Source: JAITVM01 sp031551135
Lineage (GTDB): Bacteria > Bacillota > Clostridia > Lachnospirales > JAITVM01
Assembly (NCBI GenBank): GCA_031551135.1
Contig: JAVBOA010000025.1
Location: 40,986-104,985, forward strand
Length of the DNA stretch: 64,000 nt
Reading direction: 5' to 3'
Each line of letters begins with the position of its first letter. Positions within the stretch are counted from its first letter, which is position 1. The notes beneath the pieces are model-generated. The model was not told the origin of the DNA. It did not search any database and saw only the letters and a program-made list of their open reading frames with translations. Shown here piece by piece: positions 52,638 to 61,104 of the stretch. A program made the translations under genes and the position numbers.

Positions 52638-53666
52638 CTATACATTATCAGCCAAGTACAATAATAATTCTTCGGTCTGTTTAATGCCGATACAAGCGTC
52701 CGTAATCGATTTTCCGAAGATTTTTTCGGATATTTTCTGGCTGCCTTCTTCCAAATAAGATTCTATTAAGAGGCCTCGAACGTTTTTGCGAATAGTTTCA
52801 TTTATTTTGCGGCTTATGATAATGTCTTTTGCAATCCGCGGCTGTTCTAAATATTGTTTTTTAGAATTCGAATGATTCGTGTCTACAATAATCAGCGGAT
52901 TTTTCAAATCACGTTCCGAATATAGATTGCAGGAAAAAAGTAAATCCTCATAATGATAATTTGGAATATTTTCTCCGTGTTTATTAACAGAGCCGCGCAT
53001 TATCGCATGACAAAGCGGATTGCCGCTGGTCTCGACTTCATTTCCCTGATAAATATAAGTATGGTTCATCTGTGCGGCGTTGATTGAATTATACATTACG
53101 TTCAAATCTCCGGACATAGGATTTTTCATACCGACAGGAAGATCAATTCCGCTGGAAGTCAGCCTGTGCTGCTGGTTTTCGGACGAGCGCGCGCCTATCG
53201 CAATATAACTGAGCATATCCTCTACATAAATCAAGTTGTCGGGATATAACATTTCGTCCGCAGAAGTCATTCCGGATTCGTTCATGGCACGTACATGCAT
53301 CCTCCGGATTTTTAAAATCCCGTCCAGCATATTCGGCTCTTCTTCGGGATTAGGCTGGTGCATCATGCCTTTATAGCCTTCGCCGGTTGTTCTGGGTTTA
53401 TTTGTATATATCCTTGGTATAATAAAAAGCTTTTCCTTTACTTTTTCGTTAATCTGCGCTAAACGGTATACATATTCACAGACCGCATCCTCGTCGTCTG
53501 CGGAACAAGGTCCGATTATAATCAAAAATTTGTCGCTTTCACCTTTTACAATAGATTTAATTTCTTCATCCCGCTCAGATTTCATTTTTTTCAGTTTTTC
53601 CGAAAGCGGAACTTGAGCTATGATTTCTTCCGGTGAAGGAATTTCACGTATCTTCCTAAAGCTCAA
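52638..53666 (-). CDS. 3-deoxy-7-phosphoheptulonate synthase (DAHP synthase, AroG type)
   Basis: About 342 residues. The enzyme condenses PEP and erythrose 4-phosphate in the first step of the shikimate pathway. Class I (AroFGH) motifs are present: LIIGPCSADDEDAVCEY, IIPRIYTNKPRTT, the metal-ligand Cys/His region IGARSSENQQHRL, and DTNHSNSKKQ near residue 260. No regulatory ACT or chorismate-mutase extension is seen. The likely start is TTG 53666, nine bases after AAAGGAG; TTG 53675 is too close. It is the first gene of a two-gene unit with the Xer recombinase. Confidence 0.92.
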   Translation of the reverse strand: MSFRKIREIPSPEEIIAQVPLSEKLKKMKSERDEEIKSIVKGESDKFLIIIGPCSADDEDAVCEYVYRLAQINEKVKEKLFIIPRIYTNKPRTTGEGYKGMMHQPNPEEEPNMLDGILKIRRMHVRAMNESGMTSADEMLYPDNLIYVEDMLSYIAIGARSSENQQHRLTSSGIDLPVGMKNPMSGDLNVMYNSINAAQMNHTYIYQGNEVETSGNPLCHAIMRGSVNKHGENIPNYHYEDLLFSCNLYSERDLKNPLIIVDTNHSNSKKQYLEQPRIAKDIIISRKINETIRKNVRGLLIESYLEEGSQKISEKIFGKSITDACIGIKQTEELLLYLADNV

Positions 53667-53971
53667 AAATATCAACTCCTTTGTTTAATTTTACAATATA
53701 GATTTATTATGTCAAGTACAGCATTTTGGATTCCATCTGTATAAATCAAAACTTTCACGGCTCAATATTTTAAATCTAACAGTTTAGCAAACATCGCAGT
53801 TGTATGCTCAACCACAAACTCATGGGAAATTCTTAACACACCCAACGATATAACACCAACTAAAAACAAGATATCTTTTTAGTTTATTTTATATGCTGCA
53901 ACCGATAGTTGCCGGATAGTTGGTAGATGCAACCGCCTAAAGGTGTTATGCTTTATATGGAGGTGGTAAGT

Positions 53972-54571
53972 ATGACATTAGGCGAAAGAATACATGAAAA
54001 CAGAAAGCGAGCAGCTTTGTCTCAGGAGAAACTTTCTGAATTGGTTGGTATCAGTAGACAAGCGGTGACAAAATGGGAAGCCGACCAGTCTGTTCCATGC
54101 ATGGAGCATTTGATCAAACTGTCGGAGATATTTAAGATTCCGCTTGACGAATTAGCCAACGGAAACATCGCCGAATCAGAAGAAGAAAACAAGCAGCCAA
54201 TATCAGATAAGCGTGATCCTACTATTTTAATGGCTAACTTGACGCTTTTAGCAACAATTTTTATCGGCGCATCAAGTAATGGATTATATCAAAGTAGATT
54301 TTTGGCTAATGAAACACCAGTGTTTGTTTGGATTATTTTGGCATTAATCGGCGGTATTTTTTTGATGATTAGAGATAGGCTTTACTATAAAAAATACAAT
54401 AAACAACTTATCGGTTATGACCTGTTGTTTGTGTTGCCGGTTATTATTATTCCTATGATACCCATGCCATACGGGATTTCACTTATGATAATGATTGCAT
54501 ATGCCGTTATATTTATGATGATATTTGTTCATAAAAAAATCCGCCCTTGGAAATGGAGAAAAAGTAAGTAA
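53972..54571 (+). CDS. XRE family regulator with membrane helices
   Basis: 199 residues from the ATG at 53972, six bases after GGAGGTG. An HTH_3 domain covers residues 1-60 (MTLGERIHENRKRAALSQEK, ISRQAVTKWEADQSVP). A polar linker leads to about four hydrophobic helices (LMANLTLLATIFIGASS, VWIILALIGGIFLMI, and a pair near the C-terminus). This is a membrane-tethered HTH regulator, common in Firmicutes. The target genes are not evident. A terminator separates it from the convergent sdpI. Confidence 0.86.
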   Translation: MTLGERIHENRKRAALSQEKLSELVGISRQAVTKWEADQSVPCMEHLIKLSEIFKIPLDELANGNIAESEEENKQPISDKRDPTILMANLTLLATIFIGASSNGLYQSRFLANETPVFVWIILALIGGIFLMIRDRLYYKKYNKQLIGYDLLFVLPVIIIPMIPMPYGISLMIMIAYAVIFMMIFVHKKIRPWKWRKSK

Positions 54572-54596
54572 TCAGAGATAAACATTAGTAGAAATT

Positions 54597-54633
54597 AAAG
54601 GACAGAAGAAATTAACTTCTTCTGTCCTTTTTC
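54597..54633. terminator. Bidirectional terminator between the XRE gene and sdpI
   Basis: AAAGGACAGAAG/CTTCTGTCCTTT arms between convergent genes. Confidence 0.87.
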
Positions 54634-54646
54634 ATAAGATACTGCC

Positions 54647-55288
54647 CTATTGAGGCGGTTCATTTGATTCATCTAAATTTTTATAAATATTGTAAGAATA
54701 AACAGCGGTAGAAGTAACGATAACGGTTATTAGAATCAGCAATAAAAACATCGACTGTTCTTTTTCTACGAAGAAATTGAGAACAAAAGCTATAATTCCG
54801 CCGTAAAAAAATACTTTTCCGCCGAATCTATGCGTTTTAAACCATACCTCGTCATTTTTTAAAGTCCACGGCAATCTGATTCCGATAAAATGATTGCGCT
54901 TGAATTTCGGCAGCATATTTCCCAAAATTATGAATAATAGATACATAACGCCGCTTATTAATTTTTCAAAATGATAAGAATAAAAGTCCGTAATATTCCC
55001 AACCGACATAAAGAAAATTATAAAAAACAGTAGATTTAAAAATATCATTATATATCCAAAAAGTTTGAATTTATATTCGAATTCATCATCTTTTTTAATA
55101 AAAAACCTGCTCAATCCTGTTATCAGGACTGCGATAGGCAGAATCAAAATTTCAAATTTGCTTCCATAGCGGTCAACTTTGCCGCTAATTCCATAATGCA
55201 TAGGCAGAGTATCGGGAAGAAAAGGCAAAGCAATTAAAGTTACAACAATTGGTAGTAAAGCCAGCAGTATAAATAATTTTTTATTCAT
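54647..55288 (-). CDS. sdpI: SdpI family immunity-type membrane protein
   Basis: 213 residues from the ATG at 55288, which overlaps the end of sdpR. The DUF1648 motif LPFLPDTLPMHYGISGKVDRYGSK lies in an extracellular loop after the first helix. Six helices follow overall, with the SdpI-type FKRNHFIGIRLPWTLKNDEVWFKTHRFGGK between helices 4 and 5. In B. subtilis, SdpI protects against the SdpC killing peptide and sequesters SdpR at the membrane. No sdpABC genes are here, so this may be an orphan immunity or signal-transducing pair. Confidence 0.87.
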   Translation of the reverse strand: MNKKLFILLALLPIVVTLIALPFLPDTLPMHYGISGKVDRYGSKFEILILPIAVLITGLSRFFIKKDDEFEYKFKLFGYIMIFLNLLFFIIFFMSVGNITDFYSYHFEKLISGVMYLLFIILGNMLPKFKRNHFIGIRLPWTLKNDEVWFKTHRFGGKVFFYGGIIAFVLNFFVEKEQSMFLLLILITVIVTSTAVYSYNIYKNLDESNEPPQ

Positions 55289-55556
55289 CAGATTCACCTC
55301 CGGTAAAGTCACTAAACCACAATAATAAATCCTCAAATACAGATAAATTAAGTTCATAATAAACAAAATTTTTGACTTTAGTTTCTCTAATCAAAGACGA
55401 TTTTTTTAAAATGGTTAGATGATAAGAAATTGTAGCAAACGCTACATCAAATTTAGAAGCGATGTCCCCGGCCGACATTCTTCCTTCTTTTAAATAATGA
55501 ATAATATCACGCCGGACAGGATCCGAAAGCGCTTTAAAAGTTATTTCTATAGACAT
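55281..55556 (-). CDS. sdpR: ArsR/SdpR family autorepressor
   Basis: 91 residues from the ATG at 55556 behind AGGTGG. An ArsR-type winged helix fills the protein: TFKALSDPVRRDIIHYLKEG, MSAGDIASKFDVAFATISYH (recognition helix) and RETKVKNFVYYELN. There is no metal-binding cysteine motif. It matches SdpR, the autorepressor of sdpRI. It overlaps sdpI, and two palindromic operators lie immediately upstream. Confidence 0.9.
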   Translation of the reverse strand: MSIEITFKALSDPVRRDIIHYLKEGRMSAGDIASKFDVAFATISYHLTILKKSSLIRETKVKNFVYYELNLSVFEDLLLWFSDFTGGESDE

Positions 55557-55575
55557 AGCACCACCTCAAATCAAA

Positions 55576-55657
55576 ATCTATTTAGAAATCTATCTAAATA
55601 GATTCTATCATATCCGCTCAAAAAAATCAATATCTATTTAGATAATTATCTAAATAG
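55576..55657 (-). promoter_or_regulatory. sdpRI promoter flanked by two palindromic operators
   Basis: On the minus strand the -35 TTGATT (plus coordinates 55625-55630), a 17-base spacer and the -10 TAGAAT (55602-55607). One operator is ATCTATTTAGA/TCTAAATAGAT (55576-55603), downstream of the -10. The other is a 24-bp perfect palindrome with half-site CTATTTAGATAA (55634-55657), upstream of the -35. Both share CTATTTAGA half-sites. Confidence 0.82.
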
Positions 55658-55696
55658 CTTATGCGATAATATTTTCTGTTTATTCTTGAAAAACGT

Positions 55697-55724
55697 GAAA
55701 ATGGGCGAAATATTTTTCGCCCAT
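55697..55724 (-). terminator. Terminator of the glp operon
   Basis: ATGGGCGAA/TTCGCCCAT hairpin followed by U residues on the minus strand, after the DUF1667 gene. Confidence 0.8.
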
Positions 55725-55731
55725 ATTATAA

Positions 55732-56091
55732 TTAAGCCTGTAAAATAGAAGATGTTACAACAATATCCGAACCCGTATCTAAAATATTTTCGATAACGAT
55801 ATCGCCGATTTTTTTGCGCTCATTAATCGTATTTTCGTTTATTAGTTTCATTGCGTCATATAGCAGAGATTTCGGAATAGCGGCATTTGTTTTTACGGGT
55901 ACGAGATATTTTTCACCGCCGATAAAAGCGGTCATTGTTGTAGTCAAAACTCTTGTTGGATTAATCATTTCGTCTTCGGCGTATTTTATTCCGCGGTTGC
56001 AGGAATTTCCTTTCACCGAAAGGACTTTCTTGTTTTTTTCATCAAATTCTACTTCCAAATTGCATCCAATCGGACATACAATACAAATCAT
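55732..56091 (-). CDS. DUF1667 iron-sulfur-type accessory protein
   Basis: 119 residues from the ATG at 56091, six bases after GAGGTG. The N-terminus has ICIVCPIGCNLEV and GNSCNRG, four cysteines that probably bind an Fe-S cluster, followed by YAEDEMINPTRVLTTT. DUF1667 genes regularly follow the two FAD oxidoreductases of the clostridial glycerol-3-phosphate operon. It is three bases downstream of the FAD oxidoreductase gene and is the last gene. It is probably an electron-transfer subunit; this is inferred from context. Confidence 0.87.
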   Translation of the reverse strand: MICIVCPIGCNLEVEFDEKNKKVLSVKGNSCNRGIKYAEDEMINPTRVLTTTMTAFIGGEKYLVPVKTNAAIPKSLLYDAMKLINENTINERKKIGDIVIENILDTGSDIVVTSSILQA

Positions 56092-56094
56092 AAA

Positions 56095-57333
56095 TCACAC
56101 CTCGCTTAATTCGATAGTAATTTCAGAATCGGATTTTAAAAGCTTTTTATCAATATTAATATTCTCCATTTCTCCCGGGGCAACGTGCTTTTTCTTAATT
56201 TTTTTGATAATATCTCTGCCCGATTTAACTAAAATTTCTACATTTCTATAAATATTATCCGTTCTGAAAAAGAAAGGAATTTCTTCCAAATAAGAATTTA
56301 AATTTATTTTATGCGGAACAATATATCGGATTCCGTTTTTTGCTTTCGTTTGGATATAATTTTGTTCAGATTTTTCACAGAGAATATATTGCGCCGCGCT
56401 CTTGCCGGCGCGCTCGCTTTCCAAAGTAACGAAATCTACTAAATCATGAACATGAACAACGTTTCCGCAGGCAAAAATACCTTCGACGGAAGTCTGCATG
56501 GATTCGTTTACAATCGGGCCGGAAGTAATATTGTCTATAGCGATATTAGCTTTAAGGCTCAATTCATTTTCGGGAATAAGACCAACCGATAAAAGCAAAG
56601 TATCGCAAGGAATATATTCAAAAGTTTCGGGAATCGGTTTAAAATTTTTGTCCACTTTCGCTATTGTAACGCCTGTCAAACGCTCTTCGCCGTGGATTTG
56701 AACAACAGTGTGGCTGAGTTTTAGCGGAATATCAAAATCGTTAAGGCATTGAACGATATTTCTATTAAGTCCGCCGGAATAAGGAAGAAGCTCACAAACA
56801 GCGTGAACTTTCGCGCCTTCCAAGGTCATTCTTCGCGCCATAATCAGCCCGATATCACCCGAACCCAGCACAACAACTTCTTTACCGGGCATCATGCCGT
56901 GAATATTTACGAATAATTGAGCCGAACCGGCGGAAAAAATGCCGGATGGTCTTGTACCGGCAATATTGAGCGCGCCGCGCGTACGCTCACGGCATCCCAT
57001 AGCCAAAATTATTGCATCCGCTTTCAAAATCATAAGTCCTTCTTCTTTATTGATTGCAGTCACAATTTTGTTTTCGGTTATATCCAAAACCATAGTATCA
57101 AGCATCAGCCTTATATTTCGTTTTTTCATTTCTTGAGAAAATCTTTCGGCATATTCGGGGCCGGTCAATTCCTCTTTAAAATAATGCAAACCGAAACCGT
57201 TGTGTATACATTGATTTAAAATGCCGCCGGTTTTTGTGTCCCGCTCCAAAACCAAAATATCCCGAACACCGTTATCATATGCGGAAACAGCCGCCGCCAT
57301 TGCTGCGGGTCCCGCTCCGATTACTATTAACAT
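56095..57333 (-). CDS. FAD/NAD-dependent oxidoreductase of the glycerol-3-phosphate operon
   Basis: 412 residues from the ATG at 57333 behind AAAGGAGG, overlapping the upstream gene by seven bases. It is a two-dinucleotide-fold disulfide-reductase-like protein with an FAD motif, VIGAGPAAMAAAVSAYDNG, and an NAD motif, VVLGSGDIGLIMARRM. GGILNQCIHNGFGLHYF is characteristic of the GlpB-like partner in clostridial glp operons. FACGNVVHVHDLVD is the second FAD segment. It probably passes electrons from glycerol-3-phosphate oxidation to a soluble carrier or NAD. Confidence 0.88.
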   Translation of the reverse strand: MLIVIGAGPAAMAAAVSAYDNGVRDILVLERDTKTGGILNQCIHNGFGLHYFKEELTGPEYAERFSQEMKKRNIRLMLDTMVLDITENKIVTAINKEEGLMILKADAIILAMGCRERTRGALNIAGTRPSGIFSAGSAQLFVNIHGMMPGKEVVVLGSGDIGLIMARRMTLEGAKVHAVCELLPYSGGLNRNIVQCLNDFDIPLKLSHTVVQIHGEERLTGVTIAKVDKNFKPIPETFEYIPCDTLLLSVGLIPENELSLKANIAIDNITSGPIVNESMQTSVEGIFACGNVVHVHDLVDFVTLESERAGKSAAQYILCEKSEQNYIQTKAKNGIRYIVPHKINLNSYLEEIPFFFRTDNIYRNVEILVKSGRDIIKKIKKKHVAPGEMENINIDKKLLKSDSEITIELSEV

Positions 57334-58763
57334 ACGCTTCCTCCTTTCGTTGTTCCGACAAGAATGTACGAACCTTTGTCATTTTTATTAATTTCAGTAA
57401 AATTTATATCCATTTCGTGCGATAAAATTTCCAGAACTTTCGGCATACAAAAACCGCCTTGGCATCTGCCCATTCCCGCGCGTGTCCTGCGTTTCACTCC
57501 GTCTATTGTTTCTGCACCGAATTTTGAATGAATTGAATTTAAAATTTCCGCTTCGGAAACGCTTTCACAGCGGCAGATTATTTTTCCGTATTTTGGATTT
57601 TTTTGAACAAGCTCCATTAATTCTTCTTTTGAAATTTCGGCTACAACGGCTTTATGTTCAACAATCGGGTTGAAATCCTCACGCTCTTTAAGATTTTCAA
57701 GGCTCATAAGCATTTCTTTTATATAAACTGCGATTGCCGGCGCAGAGGTAAGACCCGGCGATTGAATACCGGCGACATTTATAAAATTCGGGATTTCCGA
57801 CATTCCGATAACAAATTCATTGGATTTATCCATCGCTCTCAAGCCGGAAAACGAAGTAATAATATCACGCTTAGAAATATTAGGGCATGATTTTGCGGCC
57901 TCTTGAAAAACTTCCTCCAATCCGTTCGGAGTGGTAGAAAGGTCTGATTTATCTTCCATATCCTGAGCATTCGGACCAATCAGAAGGTTTCCGTCAACAG
58001 TCGGGGTTACTAAAATGCCTTTTCCCATTTTCGTCGGTGTTTGGAAAATTGTTCGCGTAAGTATGTTTCCGCGGCGTTTGTCAAAAATCATGTATTCGCC
58101 TTTTCGTGGTGTTATTTCCAAAGAATTATCGCCTGCCATTTTCGCTATTTCGTCCGCAAAAAGTCCGGCGGCGTTTATAATATATTTGGCTGTATATTTA
58201 TTTTTATTGGTTGTAATTACGAAGTTTTCAGCTTTCTCGATTGAGAGAACTTCGTTTGACCTAAAAATTTCTACTCCGTTTTCGGCGGCGTTTTCGGCGG
58301 CGTTGTGCGTTAGTTTATATGGGCAGACAATACCGCCGGTTTTTGCCCAAAGTGCGCCTGTCAGATTATCCGATAAATTCGGCTCCAGCTTATAAATTTC
58401 CTCGCTGTTAATAATAGAAAGTTCCGGAACTCCATTTTTAATACCGCGTTCGTAAATTTCGTGCAATATTTGCTTTTGTTCATCATTAAAAGCAATAACC
58501 AAAGAGCCGTTTCGTTTAAAATGTACATCAAGTTCTTTACAGAGCGATTCCATCAATGCATTTCCGCGTACATTGAAAAAAGCTTTTTTTGAGCCGTACG
58601 CCGCGTCGAATCCGGCGTGGACGATAGCCGAATTTGCTTTGGTTGCGCCGGATGAGACATCCGAGCTTTTTTCCAAAAGACAGATTTTCAGCGGAAGCCG
58701 GGAAAGTTCGCGCGCGATTAAACAGCCGACAACTCCTCCGCCTATGATTGCGATGTCATACAT
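57327..58763 (-). CDS. Glycerol-3-phosphate dehydrogenase-like FAD oxidoreductase with [2Fe-2S] tail
   Basis: 478 residues from the ATG at 58763 behind GAAAGG. A DAO-type FAD domain (about 1-370) begins IAIIGGGVVGCLIARELS. The C-terminal BFD-like domain (about 395-450) has IICRCESVSEAEI and GMGRCQGGFC, four cysteines for a [2Fe-2S] cluster. It oxidises glycerol 3-phosphate to dihydroxyacetone phosphate under anaerobic conditions and is related to GlpA. It is downstream of glpP and a terminator-like hairpin, which suggests control by antitermination, and is coupled to the next oxidoreductase gene. Confidence 0.9.
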   Translation of the reverse strand: MYDIAIIGGGVVGCLIARELSRLPLKICLLEKSSDVSSGATKANSAIVHAGFDAAYGSKKAFFNVRGNALMESLCKELDVHFKRNGSLVIAFNDEQKQILHEIYERGIKNGVPELSIINSEEIYKLEPNLSDNLTGALWAKTGGIVCPYKLTHNAAENAAENGVEIFRSNEVLSIEKAENFVITTNKNKYTAKYIINAAGLFADEIAKMAGDNSLEITPRKGEYMIFDKRRGNILTRTIFQTPTKMGKGILVTPTVDGNLLIGPNAQDMEDKSDLSTTPNGLEEVFQEAAKSCPNISKRDIITSFSGLRAMDKSNEFVIGMSEIPNFINVAGIQSPGLTSAPAIAVYIKEMLMSLENLKEREDFNPIVEHKAVVAEISKEELMELVQKNPKYGKIICRCESVSEAEILNSIHSKFGAETIDGVKRRTRAGMGRCQGGFCMPKVLEILSHEMDINFTEINKNDKGSYILVGTTKGGSVC

Positions 58764-58795
58764 AATAAATCAACCTTTCTAAAATTTTATTTAAA

Positions 58796-58975
58796 TGAGA
58801 GAAAAATCTTGGGCTTGCAGCCCAAACCTGCCTTCTTTTCTTGGAAGAAAAGAAGCAAAAGAACTTTACCGCAAACCGCTTTGGCGGTTTGAAAAAAGTT
58901 TTTTGCGTCGCTTTTTTTCAAAAAAGCTACTGGGGTTTGGGGTGAAACCCCAAAAATCTTTTAATCTTTCAGTTC
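58796..58975 (-). repeat. Hairpin-rich repeat-like sequence in the glp leader
   Basis: A 180-base stretch unlike its surroundings, with three GC-rich stems: TTGGGCTTGCAGCCCAA, AAACCGC/GCGGTTT and TTGGGGTTT/AAACCCCAA, plus a CTTCTTTTCTT/AAGAAAAGAAG stem. I recall similar sequence as a dispersed element in other Firmicutes, but cannot confirm that here. It separates glpP from the dehydrogenase gene. Confidence 0.45.
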
Positions 58976-58986
58976 TTAAACTGAAA

Positions 58987-59027
58987 TAAAAAAAGACAGA
59001 ATAAACAAAAGCCTTGTTTATCGTGTC
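58987..59027 (-). terminator. Terminator-like hairpin after glpP, candidate antitermination site
   Basis: Arms GACACGATAAACAA/TTGTTTATTCTGTC (two mismatched positions) with a U-run on the minus strand, 33 bases past the glpP stop and upstream of the dehydrogenase gene. In B. subtilis, GlpP with glycerol 3-phosphate prevents termination in the glpD leader. The position here allows the same control. Confidence 0.68.
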
Positions 59028-59059
59028 TCTCATAGTCTCCGCACAATATAATTGCTCAA

Positions 59060-59623
59060 TTATTTTTGAATCCATAAATTTTCTTTGCTGGTCGAGGCCG
59101 CAAAAGCTCCGGCAGCAATAATAATATCGGCATGTTCTTTATCATCGATTAAGCCGCCCGCAATAACGGGGATATTTGTTTCTTTTTTAACACGTGAAAT
59201 AATATTCGGCATTACGCCCGGCAATATTTCAATAATATTTGGTTTTACGGTATGAATTGTTTTTAGCATTGTTAAATAACTTTGGCTGTCGATTATAAAA
59301 AAACGCTGAATAGCCAAAATATTTATCGAATTAGCGTATTTTATATTAATAGCTTTCGTGGAAATAATCCCGGTCGGTGCAACGATTTTGAATAAATAAT
59401 CAATAGCAACCGGATCGGAAGCAAGACCGCCGATAAAGTCCATATGCACAAAAACATATTTCTTCAGAGCCTTTGCTTTCGCAACCATTTCCGCCACATT
59501 AAAAATATCGCTGGATAAAATGAAAATCGTCGTAACGTCCGATTTTAACGCCGTCTCAAATTGTTTGGCGTTTCTGGCGGCCGCGATTACCGGAAAAGCT
59601 TTCAATGCATTTACTATTTGCAT
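59060..59623 (-). CDS. glpP: Glycerol-3-phosphate responsive antiterminator GlpP
   Basis: 187 residues from the ATG at 59623, behind AGGTGA. It is a TIM-barrel-like small protein with FPVIAAARNAKQFETAL, FILSSDIFNVAEMVAKA, VFVHMDFIGGLASDP, IISTKAINIKYA, VEILPG-type IEILPGVMPN and PVIAGGLIDDKE, the GlpP pattern. It binds glycerol 3-phosphate and acts on leader mRNA to prevent early termination. Length is normal (about 185-192). It heads the operon of dehydrogenase, FAD oxidoreductase and DUF1667 protein. No glycerol kinase or facilitator gene is in the window. Confidence 0.92.
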   Translation of the reverse strand: MQIVNALKAFPVIAAARNAKQFETALKSDVTTIFILSSDIFNVAEMVAKAKALKKYVFVHMDFIGGLASDPVAIDYLFKIVAPTGIISTKAINIKYANSINILAIQRFFIIDSQSYLTMLKTIHTVKPNIIEILPGVMPNIISRVKKETNIPVIAGGLIDDKEHADIIIAAGAFAASTSKENLWIQK

Positions 59624-59736
59624 AGCAATCACCTATACAGAAATTTTAACAGATTCACAAAACTATTTCAATAAATATTGTTAAATTTGTCGGGCAAAAT
59701 TTATTGTTTAAGCTTAATAGAAGTAATATTCACTGT

Positions 59737-61074
59737 CTAATTTACTTTAGAATAATTATCAATTACAAGGTTTGCAAATTTTGTATATTGTCCGCGCCAC
59801 AATAAATCAACAGTACCCGTCGGACCGTTCCTCTGTTTTGCGATAATAACTTCGGCTTGATTTTTCTTGTCCGAATCGGGGTGATAATATTCGTCACGGT
59901 ACAAAAACGCAACAACGTCGGCATCCTGCTCGATTGCGCCCGATTCACGCAAATCCGAAAGAATAGGGCGGTGGTCAGTTCTGGTTTCGCTTGCGCGGCT
60001 AAGCTGCGAAAGTGCAACAATAGGAGCTTCGACTTCACGCGCAATGGCTTTTAATGACCTCGAGATTTCCGAAATTTCCTGCTGTCTCGATTCCGGTTTG
60101 CCTGTTCCGGACATTAACTGTAAATAATCAATGAGAATCAAACCCACATTTTTATCCATTTTCAGCCTGCGGCATTTTGCCCGAAGCTCGATTATCGAAA
60201 TCCCCGGGGTGTCGTCTATGTATAAAGGCGCAGAAGATAGCGGTCCCATTGCAAGAGCAAGCTTTGTCCAGTCGTCATTTTCCAAAGCGCCTGTTCTGAG
60301 TTTTTGCGCATCGACTAAAGCTTCGGCGCACAAAATCCGGTTTACTAATTGTTCCTGACTCATCTCCAAGCTAAAAACTGCTGTCGGAATATGATGGCGC
60401 ACAGCGGCGTTATGAGCAATATTCAGCGCGAACGCAGTTTTTCCCATAGACGGTCGGGCGGCGATCAAAATCAAATCCGAAGGCTGAAGCCCTGCCGTTT
60501 TATTATCGAAATCGATAAAACCCGTCGGAACGCCGGTGAGCTTGCCTTTCGTTTTGTAAATTTCTTCGATTTTTTCCAGAGCTGTAACCAAAACATCTTT
60601 AATATGAGCAAATTGCTCAGTGTCCCTGTTTTGAACGATATTAAAAACCGCTTTCTCGGCTTTATCGATAACTATATCGATATCTTCATTTGCATTAAAG
60701 CTCATTTCTGCGATATCGGTTCCGGCTTTAATTAATTTCCGAAAAGTAGATTTAGATTTTACGATTTTTAAATAATGCTTAATATTTGCGGATGTTGAAA
60801 AACCGCTTGCCAATTCGGTCAAATATTCCAAGCCGCCGACAGCCTCGGTTATTCCTTTTTCATCCAATTTATTTTTGAGCGTAATTAAATCAACGGGCGT
60901 GGATTTTGAATATAATTCTATCATGGATTCGAAAATATATTTATGATTCGGCCGGTAAAAATCGTCACCGGAAAGAGATTCATAAGAAAGAGCAAGCGCT
61001 TCCGAATCAAATAGCATTGAGTTAAGAACAGCCTGTTCGGCCTCGAAATCATTCGGCGGTACTCTTGACTGCAT
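59737..61074 (-). CDS. dnaB: Replicative DNA helicase DnaB (DnaC in Bacillus nomenclature)
   Basis: 445 residues. The ATG at 61074 is nine bases after AAAGGA; TTG 61083 is too close. The N-terminal helical domain (about 5-105) with PPNDFEAEQAVLNSML is followed by a RecA-type helicase domain with Walker A AARPSMGKTAFALN, Walker B VGLILIDYLQLM, SQLSRASETR and RESGAIEQDADVV. It is the ring helicase at replication forks. It follows rplI by 30 bases in the conserved Firmicute order gdpP-rplI-dnaB. Length is normal and no intein is present. Confidence 0.96.
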   Translation of the reverse strand: MQSRVPPNDFEAEQAVLNSMLFDSEALALSYESLSGDDFYRPNHKYIFESMIELYSKSTPVDLITLKNKLDEKGITEAVGGLEYLTELASGFSTSANIKHYLKIVKSKSTFRKLIKAGTDIAEMSFNANEDIDIVIDKAEKAVFNIVQNRDTEQFAHIKDVLVTALEKIEEIYKTKGKLTGVPTGFIDFDNKTAGLQPSDLILIAARPSMGKTAFALNIAHNAAVRHHIPTAVFSLEMSQEQLVNRILCAEALVDAQKLRTGALENDDWTKLALAMGPLSSAPLYIDDTPGISIIELRAKCRRLKMDKNVGLILIDYLQLMSGTGKPESRQQEISEISRSLKAIAREVEAPIVALSQLSRASETRTDHRPILSDLRESGAIEQDADVVAFLYRDEYYHPDSDKKNQAEVIIAKQRNGPTGTVDLLWRGQYTKFANLVIDNYSKVN

Positions 61075-61104
61075 TTTGTTCAATCCTTTTTATAAAAAAT
61101 TCTT

